A DNA stretch of 64,000 nt from assembly GCA_030789695.1 (NCBI GenBank), contig CM061130.1, forward strand, positions 12,205,860-12,269,859, in the 5' to 3' direction. Made by a program: the position numbers and the translations under genes. The DNA is from Scilla litardierei. Taxonomy: Eukaryota > Streptophyta > Magnoliopsida > Asparagales > Asparagaceae. Below the pieces are notes generated by a model. It made no database searches, was not told where the DNA came from, and saw only the letters and a list, made by a program, of their open reading frames with translations. This document shows, piece after piece, positions 53,862 through 64,000 of this stretch (position 1 is the first letter of the stretch; every line of letters starts with the position of its first letter).

Positions 53862-56800
53862 TCGTGCTCCTCCTCAAAGTGGTCACATGCACCTTGAACA
53901 GTTCCCGCTAAAAACTGCTCAAGAAGACCTTGTCGCGATCCGATACAATAGAGTCCGAAAACCCATGCAGACGCACTACCCCCTTCATGAAAGCTGCATC
54001 TACAGTCACCGATGTGTAGGGATGACGTAGGGGAATGAAATGGGCATACTTGCTAAAGCGGTTCACCAGAACAAATATGACAGTGAAGCCCTCTGACCTC
54101 GACAAGCCCTCAATAAAATCCATACGAATGTCCTCCCAGACCCTCTCTGGCAAGGCTAGGGGCTAAAGTAGCCCTGCGGAAGCCATCGCCAAATACTTGT
54201 GACGCTGGCAGACGTTACACCAGGCTACTAGATGCATGATGTCCCTCTTCATCTCTGGCCAGTGTAGCTCTCTACCCATCCTCATGTAGGTCTGCTGCAC
54301 CGCCAAGTGACCCCCAACCGAGCTATCATGAAACTCCTAAAATCGTCGATATATGTGAAGATTCCGCGGTATCACCAACCGCCCCTGGTATAGCAGCCGC
54401 TAATCCCTCAGTGTATACCTCGGATGCTCTGTAGATCCCTACTGCAAAGTCTCAGGTATCCATGCCAGCTCCTCATCAGCCTCTATCTCACACACCAGAG
54501 GCTCCCAATCTAATAGAACCGGCATAATAATCACCACCACCTCCATTACCTCCTCTCTGCAAGACAAAGCATCTGCTACCTTGTTCTCCAAGTCTGGCAT
54601 GTGCTGAATCTCGAACTGATAGTGCACCAACTTGTAGAGCCATCTCTGATGCTTCTCTGTAACCATGTGTTGCTCCAGAATGTACTTCAGGCTCTGCTGA
54701 TCGGTCCGTATCACACACTTTCTCCCCCAAAAGGTAAGGTCGGCACTTCTGTATTAATAGTACTATCCCATCAGCTCTCTCTCATATACGAACTTCAATA
54801 ATGCTCGGGCTGACAGCACCTGGCTAAAGTAGGCCACCGGCAGCTGATCTTGTATCAAAACCGCCCCCAACCCATATTCAGACGCATCTGTCTCCATCAC
54901 AAATGGTCTGCTAAAATCAGGTAAGGCTAGTACGGGCACGGTCGTCATCGTCAGCTTCAGGGCCTCAAATACCCTGGTCGCCTCCTCTCCCCAATAGAAG
55001 ATGTCCTTCAGCTGATCAGTCAACTGCCAAGCTATCGTACTATACCCGTGGACAAACTTTCGATAGTACCCCATCAAGCCTAGAATCCACGTAGGCCCCA
55101 CAGTGTCGTGGAGCGTGGCCACTCCAACATAGCAGCAATCTTCGACCCACTGTCGTCACCCTGCTGCTGAAACTATATCCCAAATATTCTGGCTGATCCT
55201 GCCCAAAGAGACACTTCTTTCTGTTGACATATAGCTGATGCTCCTGCAACTCCTGCAGCACCACCTGCAAGTACCTCACATGCTCCTCTAGAGTATGGCT
55301 GTAAATCAGTATATCATCAAAGAAAACCAACACAAACCTCTGTAAGTATGGACAGTAGACCGTGTTCATCAAGGCCTGGAATGTCGCAGGGGCGTTCGTC
55401 AAGCCAAACGGCATGACCAGAAACTCATAGTGTCCCTCATGCGTTCTAAACGCCGTCTTAGGAACATCCTCCGTCATCATACGAATCTGATGGAACCCAG
55501 ACTTCAAATCTATCTTCCAAAAATAGTGGCGATATGCAGCTCATCTAGCAGCTAATCAATCACCGGGATCGGGATTTTATCTAGCACGGTCTCCTTATTC
55601 AAGTCTCGGTAGTCTACATTGAAACGTCAGCTGCCATCTTTCTTCTTCACAAGCAAGACCGGGCTAGAAAATAGACTCATGCTCAGCTGGATCACCCCTG
55701 CCTATAACATCTCCTCCACCATCCTCTCAATCTCGTCCTTATGCACCTGGGGATATTGGTAAGGCCGCATACTGATAGGAAAAACTCCCTCAATACAATA
55801 GTGTGCTCATAATCTCGTGGCGGTGGAAGACCATGCAGGGTCTGAAAACCCCCCTCAAACTGGCTGAGCAACTCCTCCAACTCTGGATCCAACTCCTGCT
55901 CTCCCCGCTCACCGTCCTCCTCTAATGACAAGCCCTGAAATTCCACCAATAATCCTCCTCCTGCCGCCTGAAGTGCTCTAGTCATGGCTTTATAGGAAAC
56001 TCAGGATCGACATAAACTGGTGTCGTCCTGCAGAACTACGGTCCGTCTCCTCTCCTGATGCTCCAGCCTAAGTAGCCCCCATTTTGTCTTCGTGTCTCTG
56101 AGAGTCTGCCCACGACATTTCCCCCACCATCCTCTCAATCTCGTCCTTCTACACTCGGATGGTATCGATAGGGCCACACACTGATAGGGAAAACTTCCTC
56201 CCTCAATACAATAGTGTGCTCATGGTCTCGTGGCGGTGGAAGACCATGCGCGGTCTGGGGTCTGCAAAACCCCCTCAAATTGGCTGAGCAACTCCACCAA
56301 CTCTGAAGCCAACTCATGCTCTCCCCGCTCACTATCCTCCTCTAACGACAGACCTTGAAACTCCACCAAGAATTCTCCTCCCGTCGCCTGAAGTGCTCTA
56401 GTCATGGCTCTATAGGAAACTCGGAATCAACATAAACTGGGGTCGCCCTGCAGAACTACGGTATGTCCCCCCTCCTGATACTCCAGCCTGAGTAGCCCCC
56501 AATTGGTCGTCGTGTCTCCGAGAGTCTGCAACCACTTCATCTCCAGGATGATATCTGTACTCCCCAACTCCAACGAAAGGAAGTCGAACACGATCTATAA
56601 CCCCTGGATAGTAAGGATTAACTCTTTACATATGCCACTGCTCTATCACCTGCCATGTCACAGCACCTCTCCAAACCTGCCATACCTCAGCCTCTCCACC
56701 AGCTAACGGAAGATGAAATTGTGGGTAGCCACACTATCGACCAACACCATCACCTCCAGCTCTGTAATCTGCCCAAACAACTTCATGGTGTGATTCGTAG

Positions 56801-57019
56801 TAAACCCCACCAGGAGTTGAGAGACATCCGCCAGGTCCAAATGTGGGTGCTCCTGATCTTCCTCATCGTCAGCCTCCAACTCTATCACGTCCTCTCCATC
56901 TTTCTCGTCAGCCACTATCATTATCTGCAGCCTACGGCCGCCACACCGGTGCCCAGGAGAACATCTCATCACACTTGAAACAACCACTTGGCTCTCTTCT
57001 ACCGGATCTTCGCCTCTGT
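53862..57019 (-). pseudogene. Element F pol: protease, RT, RNase H, integrase (decayed)
   Basis: Minus-strand motifs in order: protease MVLVDSVATHNFI near 56740; [40 protein letters not shown] and the FFDDILIYS catalytic box near 55320; RNase H DASEYGLGAVL near 54880 and RTDQQSLKYILEQ near 54700; the integrase finger ending WCNVCQRH near 54200; integrase core MDFIEGLS, SKYAHFIPLRHPYTS and SDSIVSDRDKVF near 53920. At least a dozen stops or frame changes. A tandem duplication of about 415 bp lies between protease and RT. Confidence 0.88.
55703..56530 (-). repeat. ~415-bp tandem duplication inside pol of element F
   Basis: Both copies contain ACCATCCTCTCAATCTCGTCC, CAATACAATAGTGTGCTCAT, CGTGGCGGTGGAAGACCATG and AGTGCTCTAGTCATGGCT (near 55717/56130, 55791/56204, 55821/56234, 55970/56390). 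The protein repeat starts MTRALQA(A/T)GG. The copies differ at many sites, so the duplication is old. Confidence 0.85.
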
Positions 57020-57099
57020 CATCTGTTGTACCTATCCCTTGGTCGTATCTCAGCCCCTCTCCCTGCTAGCTCATGTCCCCACAGTTGGTGCTCCTCCTC

Positions 57100-58561
57100 C
57101 TGCGGCCGCCTTCGGCCCTCCTGCAGGTGCATGCCCCCGAAAAGAGGATTTCCTCCCCAAGGCCCACGGGCCTTCCTCTCATGGTCCAACTTGTCCTCCG
57201 CAATCCTTGCCAAACTCATGCAAGCACGCAGGTCTATGGGCCCTCGCCTTTGACCTGATAGTCGGCTTCAACCTCTTCATGAAGTTTCCATCCATCGACT
57301 CTCTTGACATACCACTGATCCGACTAACCAATATCTCAAATTTCTTGATGTAATCCCTCACGGCCACATCCTGCCTTAGTACATACAACCTCTCAAAAAT
57401 AGTGCCCGCATGTACCTCCTCAAATCGTTCCATCAAGAGCACCGTAAACTCCTCCCACGTGCAGAAAGTCTAGTCATGTTGCGTCCACCGATACCAAGAT
57501 AATGCCTCTCCTTTCAGGCAGACCCCAACAGCTCTAAGCCACTCCTCTGGTATCATGGATACCTCAAAGTACTTCTACCCGGTACAACCGGGCATCTTCA
57601 ACCTCCTTACTCGGTTCTCCGTAGAAACCCCTCCTGGAGCCCCTCTCCCATGTGGCTAGTCGTGTCTTCGAAATGGGGGTGGCGTGGTATATCATACCCA
57701 TGACCACCATCTCTCTCGTGCCTCGCACCACCTCCCCAATCAGCCCCGTCTTCTCCATAGCCCCCTCGATCATCCTCGTGGTACCGGTCATAGTCCTCGA
57801 ACTCCACTTCTCGTCCATAAGGCCCGCCTTCATAGTAATCAGCTCCAAGGGTACACGATGGTTCTTAAACCCCTTGACAAAGCCCCCTCGATGCAAAAAC
57901 CCCTGCTGCAGGTACGCTGGAGGCCTTTGGTGCTGTCGACGGCCTCCAATTAGTGGATCGGGGGCCTGGCGGCTTGCCGAAAAGCACGCTTGGTTCAGGC
58001 GGGTCACCAAAACCGTGCGGCCCTGGCGACTCGCCGAGGCCCTCACCAGGCCCTGGAGAGTCGCCAGAGGTGCCAGAGGGCCCCGTTGAGCTCGCGCCCC
58101 CTGGCAGTTTGCCAGGGGGCGAGGCTGCCTTAACGGTTCTACATGGTAGTCCGGTGCTCCGTTCTTCTCAGATCCGACGCTCCAGCGTCCAAATCTCCTT
58201 CGTGGTGGTCGTAGGATTCTTGTTGCGCTTCTTCACCATCGTGGAAGTCAAGATCTTCATCATCCGTCACTAGATCTGCATCCGAAAGAAGTCCTTCGCG
58301 ATACGGATCCATCTTTTCCTTCCCCTTCTCTAAAGCTCGCGCCTTTCTCCCCGGATCTATGGTTTCGGCTTATTGGGGATCCTTCATCTTCGCTAATCCA
58401 TCCAACTTTTGATTTATGGCCTCCATGTATAACTCAAGCTTCCAACCCATCTCGATCCCTCGAGCCGCTTGTTCTTCCAACTTCTTCGAGAGATTATGAA
58501 TCGCACCCTCCATCTTCTCTTCCAACGCCTCCATCTTATCCTTCACTCGCGTGGTCGTCAT
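57100..58561 (-). pseudogene. Element F gag (decayed)
   Basis: It starts at the ATG at 58561 (MTTTRVKDKMEALEEKMEGA, charged coiled-coil leader) and then has stops in all frames. Later motifs: EVEFEDYDRYHEDDRGGYGE (Asp/Tyr/Gly-rich, as in the gag of G), FERLYVLRQDVAVRDYIKKFE and GNFMKRLKPTIRSKARAH. A finger remnant (RCSPGHRCGGRRLQIMI) lies at 56903-56953. Same plan as the gags of E and G. Confidence 0.75.
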
Positions 58562-58570
58562 GGATCGACC

Positions 58571-58582
58571 GCTCTGATACCA
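58571..58582 (-). other. Element F primer binding site
   Basis: The minus strand reads TGGTATCAGAGC, three bases inside the 5' LTR. Confidence 0.9.
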
Positions 58583-58585
58583 CTT

Positions 58586-58947
58586 TGATAGATTCTAGGG
58601 CTGATTTGTGTGGAAAATAGGGATTTAGGGAAAAAGAACAAGAAAAGAGGAAGTTTTGTATTTCTTTAGATCTGAAAATAATAAGGATAAGCCCCGATTC
58701 GAGATGTGGTGATCTCCTAACTTTCACTTCGAGAGGAAAGTCTAATTCTCCAAGAAAACACCTTGGTCTTAGGGTTTACATTATCAAAATAAGCATGAAA
58801 AGAACCACCTAGTGTCGGCCATAGCTATAACCCCAAAACTAGCCCTTTTACACGAAAGCCCCCCCAAACACTCAAAATTGCATAAAACAGCCCAGAAATT
58901 ACGAATTAGCCCCGCGTCTCCTCCGCCTATAGGTAATAATCGCATCA
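58586..58947 (-). repeat. Element F 5' LTR (362 bp)
   Basis: TGATAGATTCTAGG...ATCGCATCA, followed by AATAA. Same length as 49233-49594. Confidence 0.93.
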
Positions 58948-60975
58948 AATAACTAAAAGTAAAATTAAAAGAGAGGTTTTAGGCCTCATACCTAGGTGAA
59001 TCACTCACCCATCATAGACACATTGCATGATAAGATCTCAAAGAAGAAATTAGGGTTCATCACAAACCACTAAAATTCTCCCCAATTTAATTCTTTATTT
59101 CACTCATCAACAATTTATTATGCAATGAAAGGTATATAGAACTTTTATAGAAAATAAAATTGGACCCTGAAGAAAAATGTGTATTCTAAATAGAATTCTA
59201 AAAGGAATAAAATTCTCTTTTTATAAGGATACAAGACTCCAAAATAAAATAACTCTAAAATAAAGAAAACTCATAACTCCACTCTAATTCTAAAAGAAAC
59301 AAAATAATAAATTTTAAAAATAAAAACTCTAAAAAATAAGACTTCTCGTATGAATGAAATTTTTCTGTGTAGAACTTGCTCCAATCTAAAAATAGTGTTC
59401 CCCATGTTCGTAGCTTGTTCCAAGTTACCTGGTTCAGTATGAGCCGCAACTAAACCGGTCTAAGCTAACACACGTCATTCAGCCTAGCCAACTTCAGGCG
59501 TGCCAGATCCCAGTTCAGACCAAGTGGTTTCAATCTGATTTTCAAGCCATTTGGAACCAGATACATATTTTTTGTCATTTTGGAGCTTTCTGCAGTGATA
59601 TTCAAAGATTATAGTATATTATTATGGAATTCATGATGGTCGCTATCATATAGATTATTGATTGAAGATGAAGATTGAGTATGAGAAATTCAGATGTGTC
59701 ACTACTGTGAAGATTAGGTAACCAATACAGGTAAGAAGATTGAGAGTCTTATATAGAAGATTTTTTCTCACTTTGACTTGATAAATGAAAAGTGCATATG
59801 TGCCCAATGCAAATTAATTGGAGAAGCCCAATTCTGATGGAATAAGTACCAATAGCTTGTATGTGTTGGTTAATGATGAATTTTTTTTTTGATTTCGATT
59901 ACGCCCCAAGACTTCCGTTGAAGCTTCATTGGTCACAACCATTACTAGAATACCTGAACCAAAACCGGAGTCACAGTCTAATTCAAGGCCTGTAAAATCG
60001 GAAGCGAAGTCAAAGTTCATATTGGAATCCCAATCCAAGTCAGAACTAAAGCTATTGTTTGAGCGTGGCTTGAAGCCACTACCTGAATCCGACCCCAAGC
60101 CTAGGCATGAATCCATAGGCAGAGCCCAAGGTGGAACCACAGTCAACGACAAATGACAATTGATCTCATGCCAAATATTCCACCTTAGACATGTAAAGTG
60201 TTGTCTATTCCTAAGATGAGTACCATTTGCATCTAGATTCCAACACCCAAACATATTGATTGCGTTACTCCGGATTTTCCACCGCTCACTTGTTGACAAT
60301 TTTATGCATATTTTTCTCTTCTGTGTTTCTAGAAAGTTCATGTGATACTCCCTTCTAGAGTTATCATCATGCTTCGCTTCAACACTCAAGGTCAGTTTTT
60401 CTCTAGCCAAGAGAGATTTGAATGGGAACAAGCTACGAGCGTGTGTAACCCTATTTTGGATATCAGTGCAAATCCTACATGGAGAAATTTTAATCATACA
60501 ATGATGTCTTAATTATGTTAGGTATTCTTTGAGAGTTTCAATATCTTTAAAATTTCTTATTTCGTTTCTTTAGAATTATAGTCTAGTTCGGAGTTTTTTA
60601 ATTTGAAGTTCTCTTTTATTTTTAGCATCTGTTAAGACCTTAATTATAAAACACAAGTTTTAGTCCTTTTAGAATTCTATTTAAAATAGAAATAGTTTTC
60701 TTAAATGTAAAAATTTTTATTTTTCTATATAAAACCTTTATGCCTTTCATTTTAAAATAGATTATTAAAGGGTGAAATGAAGAAGTGAAACACAGAGAAT
60801 TTTAATGATTTGCAGTTAACCCTAATTTCTTCTTTGAATCTATTGCATGTGATGTGCCTGAAATAGATGAGTGATTTGTCTATGTATGATGCTCGAAACT
60901 TATCCCGTTTATTTTTAACTTTTAGTTATTAAAAGCTAGGTTTTCTTTTTTTCCCTAAATTCCACCACAAACCCC
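58948..60975. repeat. Long inverted-repeat unit (two ~430-bp arms, ~1.1 kb core)
   Basis: The left arm 58948-59400 and the reverse complement of the right arm 60540-60975 align over about 430 bp at roughly 70% by eye. Shared strings are AATAACTAAAAGT, AAAGAAGAAATTAGGGTT, AAATAGAATTCTAAAAGGA and CTAATTCTAAAAGAAAC/CTATAATTCTAAAGAAAC. The arms are AT-rich and non-coding. Element F inserted at the outer edge of the left arm. This may be a foldback-type transposon with long terminal inverted repeats, or two copies of one repeat in opposite orientation. Confidence 0.65.
59814..60497 (-). CDS. Unrecognised 227-codon frame between the inverted arms
   Basis: It is open from an ATG at 60497 to a stop at 59814. 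Composition is mixed: a Cys/Lys-rich first half and a Ser/Asp/Gly-rich second half (GLGSDSGSGFKP, SDLDWDSNMNFDFASDF). The latter comes from a short imperfect DNA repeat of the type CCGAATCC/CAAAG(T/C)C. No domain is recognised. The opposite strand is also partly open (KPESQSNSRPVKSEAKSKF), so it could be chance. It is listed because it fills the centre of the inverted-repeat unit. Confidence 0.2.
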   Translation of the reverse strand: MIKISPCRICTDIQNRVTHARSLFPFKSLLAREKLTLSVEAKHDDNSRREYHMNFLETQKRKICIKLSTSERWKIRSNAINMFGCWNLDANGTHLRNRQHFTCLRWNIWHEINCHLSLTVVPPWALPMDSCLGLGSDSGSGFKPRSNNSFSSDLDWDSNMNFDFASDFTGLELDCDSGFGSGILVMVVTNEASTEVLGRNRNQKKNSSLTNTYKLLVLIPSELGFSN

Positions 60976-61005
60976 CAAATCTTAAAGCATTTCGTTCTAC
61001 TGATA

Positions 61006-61135
61006 ATTTAAGAGTGTTAAAGAGGAACCAACAAACATTTAAAAATTATGATGCGCAACAAAACAACCATATTTAAGAGTGTTAAAGAGGAATCAACAAA
61101 CATTTAAAAATTATGAGGCGCAACAAAACAACCAT
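61006..61135. repeat. 65-bp tandem duplication
   Basis: ATTTAAGAGTGTTAAAGAGG at 61006 is repeated at 61071. The two 65-bp units differ at two positions (ACC/ATC and GATG/GAGG), so the duplication is young. Confidence 0.93.
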
Positions 61136-62116
61136 GATTGAACTCTACGGGATGCTCCAGTTGAATACCTACACGTATGACTTTATGGTTGATTATATTA
61201 AAAGATTTAAATATATTTCATTGGAGAATATGTATGCTAGTGGAACAAGCTAGTTAGAACATAAATATCAATGGGCCTTATTACTATTATGGCATTAAAA
61301 TTATGATATTCAAACCCATCTATGACATATCATATTAATCGTATTAAATAATTATTTTATTTGAATGAACTGAAGATTAGTTCACTTTCTATACGTAGAT
61401 GTCACTGCATGCTTAGTAAAAGTCTGTCAGACAGCAACTTACTTCCAAAAAAGTTAAAGATCATTTGGATCTTTTAGGTCAAAAATGTTCAAATTGGAAA
61501 GACAATGAAAAAGATGCTCACACTTTTGTTCTCCTGAAAGAAATTTTTCAATGTTATCTCCTTGAAAACTATTAAGTATTAATATATTTTTGATGAGTTT
61601 CAATGTTAGATGTGATTCAATAACCGAGCATTTTTCCAAACCAATTTATACATCACCCCATATAAATTAAGATAATAGACAAAAAAATTATTTATCATTT
61701 ATATAATACATTAAGGTTGGTAAATAAGTAATCAATATAAACAAATCACCATATACAAGTCTCTCTCTCATAGACACATGTTTTTTTACTTCAAAACCTT
61801 TTTTGGGAACTAAATCATTTTAAACATGATTTATTAACAATGATTTTTAAAGTATTTTTAGGATCAAATCCGCAAACAGAAAATTCAAATTAAATACTAG
61901 TTCCCTTAAAATTCATGGTTTCACATATTGTGAGCTCCTCTTACTCTAAGTCCTTATCAAAGTCTGAAATCTCGACATGAGCAATAATGGTCGTCTCAAA
62001 TCTGCCTTATCATGCTTCTTTAAACTAGTAAAATAGTAAAAATTATTTCATAAAGAGTTAAGATAATTGTCAACACTTGAATATGTTTTTTGGGAACAAG
62101 TGATAATTTTGTTTAT
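61136..62116. other. AT-rich DNA, no gene seen
   Basis: No coding frame, RNA or repeat supported, apart from scattered short AT repeats. Confidence 0.5.
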
Positions 62117-62121
62117 AATTC

Positions 62122-62984
62122 TATTAGAATTAAACCATGTGTTAAATATGAATCAATATGTGTTTAATTAGCATATTATCTAGATATAACGTATCATGTG
62201 TACATATCCATAACTAGTGCCTTTAATGATGGATCTAGATTTGTCTAGATATATAAGACGTGTAATTTTTATACTCTAAATAAGGTATAAAGAGAGAATA
62301 AAAATAAAGGTTTATCTTTTCATCTTCTATATTTTTCCCTTCTAACATAGTATTGGATCTTAGGTTCTTGATATTATAGTCGTCAAATTAGTCACGAACC
62401 TATGCTGGGTTACACTAATATAGCGTGCACCTAGCCACGAGTCAAGGTTAAGATGCTATTTATCACCAATACATATCTTGTTGCTTATTATGGGAATACT
62501 ATCATTATATAATAGTTGATATGGTATTGCTTCTCTGCTATAATACCACTAAAATACTATTACAGTCATTGAGGTACTGCAACTCAGCTACATACTGTTA
62601 CAGTATCACACCATTATAACTGTACTGTTATTGTTTTACTAACTCGTTCAATCCTACCTACAAGTTTTAAACTGCTGATGAATTTTATATCACCTGAAGT
62701 GTACTCTTCTTTAAGTGACAAGCTAGGCATGATCGATATCTTCAGCCCAAGGGGGTGTTAGATTTATAACACATGTTAAATATGAATCAACATATGTTTC
62801 ATTAACCTATTATCTAGATACAATGTATCATATGCACATATCATTAACTAAAGATTTTGAATAATAGATCTAAATTTATCTATCTTTGTAACAAATGTGA
62901 TTCTATTACTATAGATAAGATGCAAGGAGAGATGGCTAATGAAGCTATATCTCTTCCTTTTCTATTTATTTCTTTTTTCTGACA
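62122..62984 (+). mobile_element. Small internally deleted copia element (863 bp), TSD AATTC
   Basis: Two related ends of about 226-229 bp (62122-62347 and 62756-62984) share TGTTAAATATGAATCAA, ATTATCTAGATA and CATAT. They are flanked by AATTC at 62117-62121 and 62985-62989. After the first LTR comes TAGTATTGGATCTTAGG, a decayed primer site. Before the second LTR comes a short frame, VYSSLSDKLGMIDIFSPRGC then stop, which looks like the last residues of copia RNase H, and the purine tract CCCAAGGGGG. The 408-bp interior otherwise has no coding. It is a deleted copia or TRIM-like element; the LTRs have diverged a lot. Confidence 0.75.
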
Positions 62985-62989
62985 AATTC

Positions 62990-64000
62990 GATGAAATTTT
63001 ATTTAGCTTAAAGCAGTTATAATCAAGGACAAACCCAATGGCTTGATTAAAAGGAGCATGTAACATCAAATTTTATATGGTATTATTCAAAAGTTCACTA
63101 TATGGGGGGGGGGATAATAGTGGGGTTGGAGGTGGATGCGGTGGTGGTGGGCATTGGCACATGCCCCTCCCCTAACCCTCACCTATCTCAATGTTCAATG
63201 GTAATCTATAAATATAAACTACTTTAGTTCTGGATTAATTAGCTAGAAGACGTACGATTCGCCCCTAAATTCACTGCACTTACACTTAGATGGAAGACAA
63301 ATTTTTATGGTTTTAACCATTTAACACCAATAGAATAACCTAATGTTGACTAGTTGTCAAGGAGTAACAAGAAGAAAATCCACTACAGTCCTACCATTTT
63401 CTTTTAAAAGAATTAGAATGAAAAACAAGATTTACGGTCAGGTGCTTCATACTGAGTTATGTCCTTCATACTGAGTTATGTCCGATAAAATCAGGTTTTG
63501 CATTGACATGTTTGATATCATGCACTACTAATTAACATGTGATATTCATGTAATATTAGCATGTTGACAGATATCACCTTGGGTATCTCAAAATCCGATA
63601 TGATATTTCCAAGATGCATAGGTGCTGGCCGATATCTGAATCCCCAATCCCTATATTACATACCATCCAAAGGTTCATGTTAATCGGGGGAAAGAATAAA
63701 CATAACACTTATGTCCTTTGCCTTTGCCCTCACCCCTGTCGTTTCTCTTTAACATTTAATCCCCACTACCATCTTTCATTTCATATCATTAAGTCATATC
63801 CACTGCACAAATCAAATGAAGAGTGCACTTGATTGATTAAAGACCCCAAGAAGAAGTGTATGAGAATGGAAGTATGATTTTGGAGTAGTGAAATGGTAAA
63901 TATGTGTGTGGCGCATCTTAATTAGAAATGTGTTAATCAAGAAGAGTACGTTATGGACCCCGTATTTAAATCACAACAAATGGGTTTCAACCAACCAACC
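62990..64000. other. AT-rich DNA, no gene seen
   Basis: It contains a G run (63104-63114), a G/T-rich stretch to about 63165, and a short direct repeat of TTCATACTGAGTTATGTCC near 63448 and 63467. No gene is supported. Confidence 0.5.

Larger units (their letters stand above)
49233..58947 (-). mobile_element. Element F: decayed Ty3/gypsy chromovirus
   Basis: The ends are TGATAGATTC...ATCGCATCA, flanked by AATAA at 49228-49232 and 58948-58952. Both LTRs are 362 bp (49233-49594 and 58586-58947). Primer site TGGTATCAGAGC is the complement of 58571-58582. Sense order (minus): gag 58561-57100, protease, RT, RNase H, integrase to 53862, then element G, then a short C-terminal piece 49794-49595. 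Much of the integrase C-terminus and chromodomain is missing. Many stops. Confidence 0.92.

Noticed and set aside
53862..58561. Endogenous pararetrovirus (caulimovirid) origin for the RT region
   Set aside because: LTRs, a tRNA-Met primer site at the LTR edge, target duplication, the order RT-RNase H-integrase and a chromodomain tail show a Ty3/gypsy chromovirus. There is no movement-protein motif.
63104..63165. G-rich stretch as a telomere-like or regulatory repeat
   Set aside because: It is an irregular G/T-rich run without the plant telomere unit and without repetition elsewhere.

Overview
This 64 kb window looks like nuclear DNA of a flowering plant. It is almost entirely transposable elements: Ty1/copia and Ty3/gypsy LTR retrotransposons of plant lineages (Athila, Tat and chromovirus types), CACTA-like termini and a Transposase_28-type antisense gene, set in AT-rich unique DNA. 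There is no rRNA, tRNA, CRISPR array or operon structure. The sequence does not let me name the species.

Layout, left to right. 1-2357: the 5' end of a copia element on the minus strand (gag start, primer site, ~1.8 kb LTR), cut by the window edge. 2358-24655: a Tat-type gypsy element (called A) whose gag is split by three insertions: the copia LTR, a solo LTR (3006-4802) and an 18 kb Athila element (5085-23354, target duplication CTTCA). The Athila element has a small copia element (Copia-1, 5984-12635, target duplication AAACC) inside its own 3' LTR. 24656-32946: a decayed gypsy RNase H/integrase fragment (D) that received element A and also a second Tat element (B, 24913-32589, target duplication GTGTT). 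33639-40411: a second copy of the small copia element on the plus strand (Copia-2, target duplication GAAAA, identical 121-bp LTRs). 40412-44698: small DNA-transposon remnants and the only plausible host coding sequence, the 3' end of a coiled-coil gene on the minus strand. 44699-47597: a gag-only chromovirus-like element (E, target duplication CCATC). 49233-58947: a decayed chromovirus (F, target duplication AATAA) containing a second gag-only element (G, 49795-53861), which itself contains a solo LTR (H, 51667-53082, target duplication GCCGC). 58948-64000: AT-rich DNA with a long inverted-repeat pair and a small internally deleted copia element (62122-62984, target duplication AATTC).

How the parts relate. 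Nesting is at least four levels deep (D contains A, A contains Athila, Athila contains Copia-1), so relative ages can be read directly. Four elements (Athila, B, E, G) keep gag but lack all or nearly all of pol, so they would depend on enzymes from other elements. F is the local chromovirus with recognisable protease, RT and integrase, but it is broken. Copia-1 has the only long intact pol.

The most unusual pattern is not a gene. Several unrelated retroelements each carry their own cluster of short palindromes in non-coding DNA: CAGTCGACTG in the first copia LTR, CTCGATCGAG in the solo LTR, CTCGGCCGAG in the Athila LTRs and again inside the element, and a GC palindrome in the Copia-2 leader. 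In the first three families, neighbouring copies lie about 20-23 bp apart, close to two turns of the helix. Element B also has a 95-bp tandem array with a hairpin in every unit, and an antisense spliced-looking gene with its own G-box and TATA box.
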